Source: Candidatus Methanoperedentaceae archaeon
GTDB lineage: Archaea; Halobacteriota; Methanosarcinia; Methanosarcinales; Methanoperedenaceae
Direction of reading: 5' to 3'
Length of the DNA: 64,000 nucleotides
Assembly (NCBI GenBank): GCA_003104905.1
Contig: PQAS01000054.1
Coordinates: 1 to 64,000, forward strand
Below are positions 32,728 through 41,732 of the stretch, one piece after another. Within the stretch, counting starts at the first letter, position 1. The number at the start of each line of letters is the position of its first letter. The position numbers and the translations under genes are program-made. The notes under the pieces are model-generated. The model was not told the DNA's origin, made no database searches, and saw only the letters and a program-made list of their open reading frames with translations.

Positions 32728-33756
32728 ATGAAAGAGGTAGTATTTCAGACAAAAGAAGATAAGACACTTGTCTATCTTCCGGAAAAGTGTATAGGATGTT
32801 CAACATGTACGATGATATGCCCAAAAGAGGATATGGTGATAGGTTCAGTGGGAGCTGTGGCCCGCGGGCTCATCAACAAGGATTTTCTCCAGAAAGGTAA
32901 AGGCGGATGCACTTTATGCAGCATGTGTGCAAAGGTTTGCCCGACAGGAGCGCTGGAAGTAAGAAAAGCAGGCAAGCTTGAGAGGGATGACTCCTACCTA
33001 TACGGCGCATTGAAACCCACTGTTGTTAGTGAAAATTGCGTACACTGCGGGATGTGTGAAGAGGTATGCCCGCAGGACTGTATAGAAGTACAGAAGCGTA
33101 AACTTGCTCAGGATGGAAGCCTGTGTATGGATGGAAAAACCATAATCGATCAGAATTGCTGCGTGCACTGCGGATGGTGTGCATCCATATGCCCTGTGCA
33201 AGCAATAACAATGGAAAAACCATTTTCAGGAGAATTTTCATGGGATGAAAACGTGTGCCAGGCATGCCGCACATGCGTGAATACCTGTCCATGCGATGCC
33301 CTGTTCAACAGGGAGTGGAAAGCCGGGGAAAGGGTTGAGAAGGTGACGCACAGGCCGGATGCCTGTATATACTGCGGCGCATGTTCTGCTGCCTGTCCCG
33401 TGAGGGCAATAACAGTAAGGAAGACTGCAATACTTCCTGACATGAAGAAAAAACAGATATTTGAGAAAAAGCTCACAGCAGAAGCGACTCCAAGACCAGT
33501 GCTGACCTCAACTCTTATCACTGATGAAGAGGCGTGCCTTGGCTGCGGCAACTGCGTGATCGTCTGCCCTGTTAACGCTCTTTCAGATCCTTATCTTGCG
33601 GCAGGACATCTCAATGAAATCGATACCAAGCCGCTGCTTGAGGTTGAAAATGGAAAAGTGAATGTGGTAAATCAGGAAGTATGCGGCTCGTGCGCTACAT
33701 GCAGCCTGATATGTCCCACGGATGCGATTAAACTTGAGAAAAAGGAGGTGGCATAA
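32728..33756 (+). CDS. fmdF: Polyferredoxin subunit with eight 4Fe-4S motifs
   Basis: 342 residues with eight CxxCxxCxxxC motifs: CIGCSTC, CTLCSMC, CVHCGMC, CVHCGWC, CQACRTC, CIYCGAC, CLGCGNC and CGSCATC, each followed by xxxCP. Eight clusters match the FwdF/FmdF subunit, which wires electrons within the formylmethanofuran dehydrogenase complex. Position E-F-A-C-D-B is that of the Methanosarcina fmd operon. The stop overlaps the fmdA start by one base (TAATG), with a strong AAAGGAGGTGG site. Confidence 0.9.
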   Translation: MKEVVFQTKEDKTLVYLPEKCIGCSTCTMICPKEDMVIGSVGAVARGLINKDFLQKGKGGCTLCSMCAKVCPTGALEVRKAGKLERDDSYLYGALKPTVVSENCVHCGMCEEVCPQDCIEVQKRKLAQDGSLCMDGKTIIDQNCCVHCGWCASICPVQAITMEKPFSGEFSWDENVCQACRTCVNTCPCDALFNREWKAGERVEKVTHRPDACIYCGACSAACPVRAITVRKTAILPDMKKKQIFEKKLTAEATPRPVLTSTLITDEEACLGCGNCVIVCPVNALSDPYLAAGHLNEIDTKPLLEVENGKVNVVNQEVCGSCATCSLICPTDAIKLEKKEVA

Positions 33757-35528
33757 TGCCCTTTACAATGGTTATTAGAAACGGTTATGTCTTTGATCCT
33801 CTGAATGAAATTGATGGGGAAATAAAGGACATTTTTATCAAAGATGGAAAGATCGTGGAAGACCTTACCCATAACGATCTTCGGGATGCAAAAGTGATTG
33901 ATGCAAAAGGTAAGACAGTAATGCCAGGGGGTGTTGATTCGCACTCCCATGTCGCAGGCGCAAAGGTGAACGGAGGAAGGATGATGTGTCCTGAAGACCG
34001 TTACAAATGGGTGACAAAGAAGGGAGAAATCACGCACAGCGGCAGTGGAAATACCGTACCTTCGGTGTATGTCCAGGGCTATGATTATGCAAAAATGGGA
34101 TATACAACAGTATTTGAAGCGGCTATACCTCCGATGGAAGCCCGGCATACCCATGAAGAGATGCGTGCCACACCCATCCTCGATATGGGCGGATATCTTG
34201 TTCTGGGAAATAACTGGTTCATAATGCGCTACCTCAAGGCAGGGGATATTCAAAAGGCTGCAGCATATGTCGCATGGATGATGAGAACGCATAAAGCATA
34301 CGGCATAAAGTGCGTTAATCCTGCAGGAGTTGAGAACTGGGGCTGGGGTAAGAACGTAAGTTCGCTGGATGAACCCAACATTCATTTTGGCATCACCCCA
34401 AGGGAAGTTATCCATGGCCTTGCGGAAATAAACGAAATGCTTGGAATGCCCATGTCACTGCATCTCCATGCCAACAATCTGGGTCATCCGGGATGCTGGG
34501 AGACTACAAGAGATTCTCTTGATGTGACAAGCGATCTGAAAGTCGAATGTAAAATGGATGTAGAATGGCAAAAGACAAAGATCGATCCTCAGAGAAAACA
34601 GAGCGTATATCTGGCGCATGCACAGTTCAATTCCTTCGGCGGCACCTCATGGGGGGATTTTGAGTCCGGAGCAAAAGGTATTGTTGATTATGTAAACAAG
34701 ACTGATCATGTTGTGATAGATAACGGCGCTGTTCCTTTCGGCCCGGCAACAGTAATGACAGGAGACGGACCTGCGATACACCATCTTTATAAACTCACCG
34801 GCAACAAGTGGTCTAATAAGGACATAGAACTTGAGTGCGGTTCAGGTATCCTTTCATTCAATTACCTGAAAGCAAATCCGGTACACAGCGTGGAATGGGC
34901 TATCGGGCTTGAGCTTTTACTTCTTGTCAATGATCCCTGGAAAACCATCCTGACCACCGATCATCCCAATGGAGGTCCGTTCAATAAATATCCCCAGTTG
35001 ATCACATGGATAATGTCGAAGAAAGCAAGAGATGCCACATTTGCCGAATGCCACAAGTGGGCGCAGGACAGAAGCAGCCTTGGCGGCAATGACCGCGAAA
35101 TGACACTTTATGAGATAGCGGTCCTCACAAGGGCAAACCCTGCAAGGACAGTAGGGATAGCTCACAGGAAAGGACATCTCGGAACAGGTGCGGATGGGGA
35201 TGTTACCATATACGACTTCGACCCCACGAAATTAGAAGTAAATGACTATACAAACATCACAAGGGGGTTCCAGAATGCCGCTTACACTATAAAGGACGGA
35301 GGGATTGTGGCACAGAACGGACAGGTAATGTCGGTCCCCAAGGGTAAGACGTTCTTTACCCAGGCGCATACTGACGATTCTCTTGAAAAAGAGATGTTAA
35401 AAGACGTTAAAGAGTGGTTCAAGTACTACACCCTGGGCTTTGCGCAGTATCCCGTTCCTGATAAATACATCCTTAACCCTGCGCCTGTGCAGGTAAATAA
35501 ACCCCTTGAAGCTGTTGTGGGGGGGTGA
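33756..35528 (+). CDS. fmdA: Formylmethanofuran dehydrogenase subunit A (amidohydrolase)
   Basis: 590 residues of the FwdA/FmdA family: a binuclear zinc amidohydrolase that joins formate and methanofuran, or releases formate in the oxidative direction. V-D-S-H-S-H-V at ~64-70 gives the first metal ligands. Further motifs are MSLHLHANNLGHPGC (~230), H in YLAHAQFNSFGG (~290), and LTTDHPNGGPFNKYP (~395), which carries the catalytic Asp. Full length. In an ANME-type cell it would run the last step of reverse methanogenesis, giving CO2. Confidence 0.95.
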   Translation: MPFTMVIRNGYVFDPLNEIDGEIKDIFIKDGKIVEDLTHNDLRDAKVIDAKGKTVMPGGVDSHSHVAGAKVNGGRMMCPEDRYKWVTKKGEITHSGSGNTVPSVYVQGYDYAKMGYTTVFEAAIPPMEARHTHEEMRATPILDMGGYLVLGNNWFIMRYLKAGDIQKAAAYVAWMMRTHKAYGIKCVNPAGVENWGWGKNVSSLDEPNIHFGITPREVIHGLAEINEMLGMPMSLHLHANNLGHPGCWETTRDSLDVTSDLKVECKMDVEWQKTKIDPQRKQSVYLAHAQFNSFGGTSWGDFESGAKGIVDYVNKTDHVVIDNGAVPFGPATVMTGDGPAIHHLYKLTGNKWSNKDIELECGSGILSFNYLKANPVHSVEWAIGLELLLLVNDPWKTILTTDHPNGGPFNKYPQLITWIMSKKARDATFAECHKWAQDRSSLGGNDREMTLYEIAVLTRANPARTVGIAHRKGHLGTGADGDVTIYDFDPTKLEVNDYTNITRGFQNAAYTIKDGGIVAQNGQVMSVPKGKTFFTQAHTDDSLEKEMLKDVKEWFKYYTLGFAQYPVPDKYILNPAPVQVNKPLEAVVGG

Positions 35529-35533
35529 ACGTA

Positions 35534-36328
35534 ATGAGTGAAGTAATACTGCGGCCAAAAGGCAGCATCGATATCATGGTCGAGGCAGAAGTCATCAACC
35601 CGGATATTTTTGCGGGAAAGACGACGAGTGAAATTGGAGAAATGATCGTGTGGCAGGGAGCAAAACAACTTCCTTTGTCCGGGTTCTTTGATGTTGAAGG
35701 AAGCGCGAAAAGCATAGCGGCAGATACGAAGATCATCATTGAAGGCGATGTGTCAAGAGTGAAGCACATAGGGCATGGCATGAAAGCCGGAGAAATAGTG
35801 ATAGAAGGTTCTGCTGGCATGCATGTGGGCTCTGAAATGATAGGAGGAAGTATCCTCGTGAAAGGCAACGCAGGCTCATGGGCTGGCATGGAGATGAAAG
35901 GCGGGACTTTGCATATAATCGGGAATGCCGGCGACCATGTTGGATGCGCTTACAGGGGAAGCTGGCGCGGAATGAATGGAGGAAAAATAATCATAGATGG
36001 AAATGCGAGGAGCCAGCTTGGAGGAGGAATGAACGGAGGAGAGATCCATGTTTGCGGGAATGTTGAGAATTTCGCAGGGATAAGAATGAATAGCGGTCTT
36101 ATTGTGGTAAAAGGCGATGCGATCCGCGGCGTGGGCGCGCAGATGGCAGGAGGCACCTTTGTTGTAAACGGGAGGATCAAACAGCTCTCACCCGGATTTG
36201 AATTAGCGGGAATAGAGAAAAATCCGAAGATAGATGAAATGACGCTATCGGGCGAGTTTGCGAAGTTCACAGGTGACTTTGTAGTTAGCAGGACGCCAAA
36301 AGGAATTCTGTTCGCAAAGGGAGTGTGA
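35534..36328 (+). CDS. fmdC: Formylmethanofuran dehydrogenase subunit C (GxGxG beta-helix)
   Basis: 264 residues. The middle is a right-handed beta-helix of repeated G-x-x-M-x-G-G units (for instance GMEMKGGTLHIIGNAGDHVG), related to the glutamate synthase C-terminal domain; a structural scaffold in the complex. Start: ATG at 35534 preceded by GGGGGTGA; a GTG at 35525 would overlap fmdA by 4 bp and is the alternative. Next gene after 3 bp. Confidence 0.92.
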   Translation: MSEVILRPKGSIDIMVEAEVINPDIFAGKTTSEIGEMIVWQGAKQLPLSGFFDVEGSAKSIAADTKIIIEGDVSRVKHIGHGMKAGEIVIEGSAGMHVGSEMIGGSILVKGNAGSWAGMEMKGGTLHIIGNAGDHVGCAYRGSWRGMNGGKIIIDGNARSQLGGGMNGGEIHVCGNVENFAGIRMNSGLIVVKGDAIRGVGAQMAGGTFVVNGRIKQLSPGFELAGIEKNPKIDEMTLSGEFAKFTGDFVVSRTPKGILFAKGV

Positions 36329-36331
36329 AAA

Positions 36332-36727
36332 ATGAGAATAAAAGTATTGTTGAACTCAGGAAGCACGATAAACGAAGGGAGATTTGCCAAAGGCGGAGAC
36401 AAACTTTCTCCCGGATACCAGAAGGAATGCGCGGTAGCAGTGATACATCCCAGGGTATTCAAAGAACTTGGCTGTCCGGATCGCGTGAAAATAATTTCAA
36501 ATGATGAAACACGTGAAGTTGTTGTCACTGCAAAGTGTGAGGATTCGGTGACAGAGGAACAGATATTCATGCCAAGATCAATTTGGCCAAATGTGGTTGT
36601 AGAACCTGAGACATTTTCCACAGGTTCTCCCTTGTATAAGGGAAGTCCCGTGTTCATAGAAGCCACGAAAGAAGAAGTGAAAAGTGCGCAAGACATTGTT
36701 TTGAAAGTCTATGCAGGAAGGAGATAA
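36332..36727 (+). CDS. fmdD: Formylmethanofuran dehydrogenase subunit D (molybdopterin dinucleotide-binding)
   Basis: 131 residues of the molybdopterin-dinucleotide binding fold, which in this complex is a separate subunit that closes over the pterin bound by FmdB. Typical opening LLNSGSTINEGR and later MPRSIWPNVVV and GSPLYKGSPVFIE. ATG at 36332; the stop is one base before the fmdB start at 36729. Confidence 0.92.
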   Translation: MRIKVLLNSGSTINEGRFAKGGDKLSPGYQKECAVAVIHPRVFKELGCPDRVKIISNDETREVVVTAKCEDSVTEEQIFMPRSIWPNVVVEPETFSTGSPLYKGSPVFIEATKEEVKSAQDIVLKVYAGRR

Positions 36728-36728
36728 C

Positions 36729-38027
36729 ATGGTCAGCAACATTATCTGCCCTGTGTGCGGTGCATCATGCGATGATATACAGGTGGATTATGATGGAGAA
36801 AACATTACTGTGAAGAATGCCTGCAAGATGGGCAATGCCAAATTCCATGAAATTGTAAGCCATCACAGGATCAAAGAACCGCAGATAAAGGAAAACGGAA
36901 CATTCAGAAAAGCGCAATGGGATGAAGCATTGGACAAGACTGCTGAAATCCTTGTTAATGCAAAGCGCCCTCTTCTTTTCATGGGAAGTGAAACCTCATG
37001 CGAAGCTATGGAAGTGGGCCTTCATATTGCGGAGTATCTTGGTGCAGTGGTTGATTCCAACGCCACTGAATGTCATGGGCCGACTGCCATGGGAATACAG
37101 GAAGCGGGAAGGGTAGGATCCACTGCAGGCCAGCCAAAACTCAGGGGCAGCCTTGCGATTTATTGGGGATCCAATCCGCTTGAATCCATGCCCAGGCACA
37201 TGTCGCGGTACAGCGTATTCCCGCGGGGGTACTGGACAAAGCGCGGAAGGTTTGACAGGAAAATAATCACAGTTGATCCTAGAAGATCGATCACCGCGGA
37301 TGCTTCAGATCTGCATGTCCAGCTTAAACCTAACACCGATTATGAACTGCTGTCAGCCCTCCTGACACTTTTGCACGGCAAGAAGCCTCATCCATCGGTG
37401 GAAGAAATAACCGGAATTCCAATTTCTACTATGGAAGAGATGTTGGAGTTGATGAAAAGCACCAGTTTCGGTGCGATATACGTTGGCCTGGGAATTGCCT
37501 CCTCATATGGGAAACACAGGAATGCCGAGCTTGCGTTTAACCTCGTCAAAGAGCTCAACAACCACACCAAATTTGTAATAGGGGCTCTTCGCGGCCACTG
37601 TAATGTGGCGGGATTCAACCAGGTAGCTTCTTATCTCTATGGTTATCCCTTCGGGCTGGACTTTGCACGCGGATTCCCGCGATATAATCCGGGTGAGTAC
37701 ACGGCTGTTGATGTACTGAGAGAACGGGATGTGGACGCTGCGTTCGTGATGTCAGCTGATCTTGTCTCCCATTTCCCTGCAACGTGTGCCGAATACCTGA
37801 AGGAGATACCCATGGCATGCCTTGACATTGCACCATGCCCGACTACGCTCGCTTCAGATGTTGTTCTTCCCGGCGTGATCGATGCTATGGAATGCGACGG
37901 AACGTTCTACAGGCTTGATGATGTGCCCGTATATTTCCAGCCTTTCACGGAGTCGCCATTTGGGTTTACGCAGAGCAATGAGGATACGATGAAGCAGTTG
38001 TTTGAGAGGATAAAGAAGTCGAAATAA
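36729..38027 (+). CDS. fmdB: Formylmethanofuran dehydrogenase subunit B (W/Mo catalytic subunit, Cys type)
   Basis: 432 residues. An N-terminal CPVCGASCDD cluster motif begins the 4Fe-4S site. The metal ligand is cysteine in SNATECHGPT (about residue 116), where some methanogens use selenocysteine, so this is a non-seleno enzyme. The molybdopterin-binding domain follows (GSLAIYWGSNPLESMPRH). It reduces CO2 to formate or the reverse. Start: ATG at 36729 with GGAG five bases upstream; the in-frame ATG at 36711 lies inside fmdD. Last gene of the operon. W or Mo cannot be told from sequence; tupA in the operon favours tungsten. Confidence 0.94.
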   Translation: MVSNIICPVCGASCDDIQVDYDGENITVKNACKMGNAKFHEIVSHHRIKEPQIKENGTFRKAQWDEALDKTAEILVNAKRPLLFMGSETSCEAMEVGLHIAEYLGAVVDSNATECHGPTAMGIQEAGRVGSTAGQPKLRGSLAIYWGSNPLESMPRHMSRYSVFPRGYWTKRGRFDRKIITVDPRRSITADASDLHVQLKPNTDYELLSALLTLLHGKKPHPSVEEITGIPISTMEEMLELMKSTSFGAIYVGLGIASSYGKHRNAELAFNLVKELNNHTKFVIGALRGHCNVAGFNQVASYLYGYPFGLDFARGFPRYNPGEYTAVDVLRERDVDAAFVMSADLVSHFPATCAEYLKEIPMACLDIAPCPTTLASDVVLPGVIDAMECDGTFYRLDDVPVYFQPFTESPFGFTQSNEDTMKQLFERIKKSK

Positions 38028-38203
38028 ACAGCGAACTGATGCGAACTCAATTCCTTAATTCAATTGGCGAACCATCCCATCGGGGATATTTGAGAGGCCT
38101 ACTCTGTTAAATATTGTATCGTAGGATATGTACCAACAATTGAAATCATAGCAAGTGAGAATATATATATATGAAAAGTGTTAAGTGATGAATCAACAAA
38201 AAT

Positions 38204-38692
38204 ATGAACATTCAAGGAATTTCATTATCAAGTCAGAATATTGTTGAAAATAACCTCATCACAGAACTAACAGTTGTTCTTAGGAAAAAATTCAGCCAGA
38301 GCCTCTTAGCTATTGTGCTGTTCGGATCCATCATTAAAGGCAACTTCACAAAAACTTCTGATATTGATGTTATTGTAGTGTGCGAAAATCTTATAGAAGA
38401 TTGGAGAGCACGCGATAGAATGATTTTTGCCCTAACTGAAGATATTGAATTGAAATATTCAACTCCAATCCACATGAATCTTGTTAACAAAGATGAAATT
38501 TCACATGCAATAGAATCAGCTAATCCATTGATGCTTGAAATTTATGATGCAAATAGGATTATTTATGATAAGGGCAACTTCTTCAGCAATCTAATAAAAA
38601 ATTTTGAGTCCAATCTCCATAAATGGCATGCAATAAAAGTTGAAAGAGGTTTCTGGAAGATTCCAGGATTAGCGGTGATAGAAAGTGACTGA
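38204..38692 (+). CDS. MNT-type nucleotidyltransferase (antitoxin of HEPN/MNT module)
   Basis: 162 residues. The minimal nucleotidyltransferase motif is LFGSIIKGNFTKTSDIDVIVV at ~39-59: GS, then D-x-D. In HEPN/MNT modules this protein silences the HEPN RNase, in characterised cases by adding AMP groups. It overlaps the HEPN gene by 8 bp. The 176 bases before it have no supported gene. The start is not strongly marked. Confidence 0.8.
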   Translation: MNIQGISLSSQNIVENNLITELTVVLRKKFSQSLLAIVLFGSIIKGNFTKTSDIDVIVVCENLIEDWRARDRMIFALTEDIELKYSTPIHMNLVNKDEISHAIESANPLMLEIYDANRIIYDKGNFFSNLIKNFESNLHKWHAIKVERGFWKIPGLAVIESD

Positions 38693-39128
38693 AACCAAAA
38701 AAATTTTTGAAGCTCTGATGTTAGAATCATGTTCAGATGTAAGGTCTGCAAAATTACTTCTGGATGGGGCAGAGTTCAGCAGGTCAATATATCATTCACA
38801 GCAGGCGATTGAAAAAGCAATGAAAGCCAGTCTTGCTTTAACAGGTGCCATAATAACCGATGACCATTGGGTTTCAGATCGGTTTCTGCAGGCTTTTCCT
38901 GAGATGCCAGGCATTATTAATTTAATTCGTGACTCTAAATATTTGGAGCGGCAGGCAATTAAATCAAGATATCCTCTGTTTACAAATCCAGATAAGCCAA
39001 TATGGATCCCTTCACGCGAATATATATACCGGGACGCGAATGATGCCTACAAGAAAACGATTACTATTGTAAGAAATATAATCCGATTTTTAAAAGAAAA
39101 GCACGGCATCTCGTTTGAGGTAAATTAG
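38685..39128 (+). CDS. HEPN-domain protein (toxin of HEPN/MNT module)
   Basis: 147 residues, all-helical HEPN domain: A-x-L-L-L-x-G-A-E-F-S-R-S-I-Y-H-S-Q-Q-A, then EKAMKASLAL, the usual HEPN core with the Arg and His of the putative RNase site (R-S-I-Y-H). The start is GTG at 38685, inside the end of the MNT gene; no ATG fits better. HEPN proteins cut RNA when released. Confidence 0.82.
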   Translation: MTETKKIFEALMLESCSDVRSAKLLLDGAEFSRSIYHSQQAIEKAMKASLALTGAIITDDHWVSDRFLQAFPEMPGIINLIRDSKYLERQAIKSRYPLFTNPDKPIWIPSREYIYRDANDAYKKTITIVRNIIRFLKEKHGISFEVN

Positions 39129-39166
39129 GAAATACGTTTATACCTTACTGAACTTTTAACAAGCGA

Positions 39167-39994
39167 ATGAAAGATAACTGGCATGCGGAAAAATCAGGTA
39201 AATGGACAAGTTTCTGGAAGGATGAGGTGCATGATCCTTGCGCCCCGTATTTTTTGATAAAATGCATTGAAATTTCGGGAAAGAATCGAAAAGAAATCGA
39301 ACTGGATGTAGTTGAAGAAGAAAGCATTAAGATCATGCTTGACGGGCGGCACCTTGTCACTCTTCTGGCCCTTCCGAGAGAACTTCGAGAACTTGCTGCG
39401 GGATTTCTAATATGCGAGGGTGTTCTTAAGGAAATCGGGGACATTCGTTCAATATCCGTGCAGGAAGATACCGTTTTTTGCCAGAGTTCACTTGATAACA
39501 ATGAACTTGAACTCTGGACTGAGATCAGGAGTTCAGGATGCATTGGTATAAAATCTTCATGGGAAGGAATAGAACCTATCACCTCAAGCATTCGGATGAA
39601 AAAAGAAGTTCTGATAAATGCTATCGAACAGATAAAAGAAAGGGGAAAGATCTGGAGACGCACAGGCGGCACACATTCTTCGCTTATTTGCACCAGAGAA
39701 GGTGAAGCCGTATCGTTTTGTGAGGATGTGAGCAGGGCGTGCTCTGTGGATAAAGCCGTTGGGGCGGCGCTGCTTTCGGGAAAAGACCTTTCGGATTGCG
39801 CCCTTGTCACAACAGGAAGACTCTCAGGCGGTATGGCGGCAAAAGCGGCGCGCGCAGGGATTCCGATTGTGGCGAGCAAAGCTGCACCGTTAAGTACAGG
39901 AGTTCAGCTTTCAAAAAGCATTGGAATGACACTTGTTGCATTTGTGAGAAAACCGAATTTGTATGTATATTCTGGCGAAGAAAGGATCTCATGA
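39167..39994 (+). CDS. fdhD: FdhD-family sulfurtransferase for formate dehydrogenase-type enzymes
   Basis: 275 residues of the FdhD fold: ELAAGFLICEGV near 78-90, TGGTHSS near 165 and TGRLSGGMAAKAARAGIPIVASKAAPS-like stretch in the C-terminal third. FdhD moves sulfur to the bis-pterin Mo/W cofactor of formate dehydrogenases. Proximity to fmd genes suggests that it serves formylmethanofuran dehydrogenase or a formate dehydrogenase elsewhere. The usual C-x-x-C loop is reduced here (a single Cys is seen near the expected place), so the sulfur chemistry may differ. Confidence 0.85.
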   Translation: MKDNWHAEKSGKWTSFWKDEVHDPCAPYFLIKCIEISGKNRKEIELDVVEEESIKIMLDGRHLVTLLALPRELRELAAGFLICEGVLKEIGDIRSISVQEDTVFCQSSLDNNELELWTEIRSSGCIGIKSSWEGIEPITSSIRMKKEVLINAIEQIKERGKIWRRTGGTHSSLICTREGEAVSFCEDVSRACSVDKAVGAALLSGKDLSDCALVTTGRLSGGMAAKAARAGIPIVASKAAPLSTGVQLSKSIGMTLVAFVRKPNLYVYSGEERIS

Positions 39995-40071
39995 AAAATT
40001 TTAATAAAATGCATTAAAATGAATAAAAAGTTAATGCTTAATATATGTTAAAAGCTATTTTGATTGAATAA

Positions 40072-40536
<465 letters not shown>

Positions 40537-40551
40537 TAATAGGAACAAAAT

Positions 40552-40605
40552 GATGGACAGGTTGGGGAGTGGGGGTTAGTATAAAATTAGATTTACCTGC
40601 CCATC
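40552..40605 (+). repeat. 54-nt hairpin element with G-rich loop, copy 1
   Basis: GATGGACAGGT at the left pairs with ACCTGCCCATC at the right (ten of eleven positions). The loop begins with TTGGGGAGTGGGGGTTAGT-type G runs able to form a two-quartet G-quadruplex, then 14 AT-rich bases. An equal-length copy lies at 40693-40746. Between convergent genes, so it may act in termination or as a mobile or RNA element. Confidence 0.7.
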
Positions 40606-40692
40606 AGAAGCCTTGATGAGATACTATCATATTTATAGTTGTCGCTTGAAAGCATTTCTCAAAATAAATCAAAAAGTCTCAAGAACAGTTAC

Positions 40693-40746
40693 GATGGACA
40701 GGTTGGGGAGTGGGGGTTAGTGTATATAAAAAATGACCTGCCCATC
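40693..40746 (+). repeat. 54-nt hairpin element with G-rich loop, copy 2
   Basis: Identical to copy 1 over the left 29 bases and the right 11 bases; only the 14-base centre differs. Copies start 141 bp apart on the same strand. The strict length with a free centre points to selection on structure. Confidence 0.7.
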
Positions 40747-40761
40747 GCAACCCTAACAATA

Positions 40762-41613
40762 TCATTGTTCTATATAAGAGTTACGATTTTTCTTCCCACA
40801 ATACACTTCTGCATTATCCCATATCGTAAAAAACTTATCCCGCAGCTCATTTGCAAGTTTTGCATCCCTGATATTAACGACTGCAAAAAGTTCCTCAGGA
40901 TTAAGTGGATTCAGCATCTGAAGCAATACATTTTCCCCGTCGATGATATCAAAAGGCGTTGCTGGAATAGTTGCAAGCCTGCAATTGAATTCCTTTCCTA
41001 TGTGTCTCATCATCTTCTTAATTATCGGTGAGTCTTCAAGCTTTTTGAAATCTACGTCATTATTAAGAATTACTTTAACCTCGACACCTTTTTTTATGGC
41101 ATCATAAAGAGCGGTCATCATTTCAACATGATCCTCTTTCAATAGCTCTTTTCTTATTCTCTCGGAGGTCATTCTCGAAGCCATGAAGAACAACAATTCT
41201 TTTCGAGCCCCTGATATGATCTCTTTAATAAGTTCATGGGATTCATTTCCAATGGCGACTGTCCAGAAGCTCTTTTCTGTTTTTCTCGAAACAACTCCTG
41301 AGAGTTCATTCGTAAGGTCACCTGCAAGAGACTGGATTTCCTGTGATGCCTGCCTTAATTCCTCCTGTTTTGCAGTTGAAAGACGCGTTAGCGCATTAGC
41401 AGGATCAACACAAACATATCGACGAGGTCTTGTATCCTGCGCTCTTACAAGATGTGCTTCTTCGAGGCTTGAAAGCACATTATATATACGCCCCATGGGA
41501 ATTTTTGCATTTTGCGCTATTTCATCAGCTTCGGCATCTCCGAGTTTTATAAGGGCAATATAAGCCTGTGATTCATAACTTGTAAGTCCGAGTTTCTTTA
41601 ACTTCTCAATCAC
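40762..41613 (-). CDS. TrmB-family transcriptional regulator
   Basis: 283 residues. N-terminal winged helix (1-70; LGLTSYESQAYIALIKLG, then GRIYNVLSSLEEAHLV), a short coiled coil (~72-105) and the C-terminal TrmB effector domain (~110-270), related to phospholipase D folds. TrmB proteins sense sugars or other small ligands. It is divergent from the exporter operon at 41733 with a perfect 10-bp inverted repeat in between, so it most likely controls that operon. Confidence 0.87.
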   Translation of the reverse strand: MIEKLKKLGLTSYESQAYIALIKLGDAEADEIAQNAKIPMGRIYNVLSSLEEAHLVRAQDTRPRRYVCVDPANALTRLSTAKQEELRQASQEIQSLAGDLTNELSGVVSRKTEKSFWTVAIGNESHELIKEIISGARKELLFFMASRMTSERIRKELLKEDHVEMMTALYDAIKKGVEVKVILNNDVDFKKLEDSPIIKKMMRHIGKEFNCRLATIPATPFDIIDGENVLLQMLNPLNPEELFAVVNIRDAKLANELRDKFFTIWDNAEVYCGKKNRNSYIEQ

Positions 41614-41652
41614 ATGGGATTATTTACCATATTGATATATAAATGTTTTCAA

Positions 41653-41676
41653 TTAAACAACTGATGAGTTGTTTAA
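41653..41676. promoter_or_regulatory. Perfect inverted repeat between trmB-like gene and exporter operon
   Basis: TTAAACAACT (41653-41662), GATG, AGTTGTTTAA (41667-41676): ten of ten pairs match. It lies 40 bp upstream of the trmB-like start and 57 bp before the exporter start, where it can serve both promoters. Likely operator of the TrmB protein (inference). Confidence 0.65.
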
Positions 41677-41732
41677 AACGCAATGTTTTAAATACCTGCA
41701 TTTACAAATAGAATTAAAATTCAGGTGACTAA

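Noticed and set aside
36729-38027. Possible selenocysteine codon in FmdB
   Set aside because: The metal-ligand position (SNATECHGPT) is encoded by a normal Cys codon and no in-frame TGA occurs.
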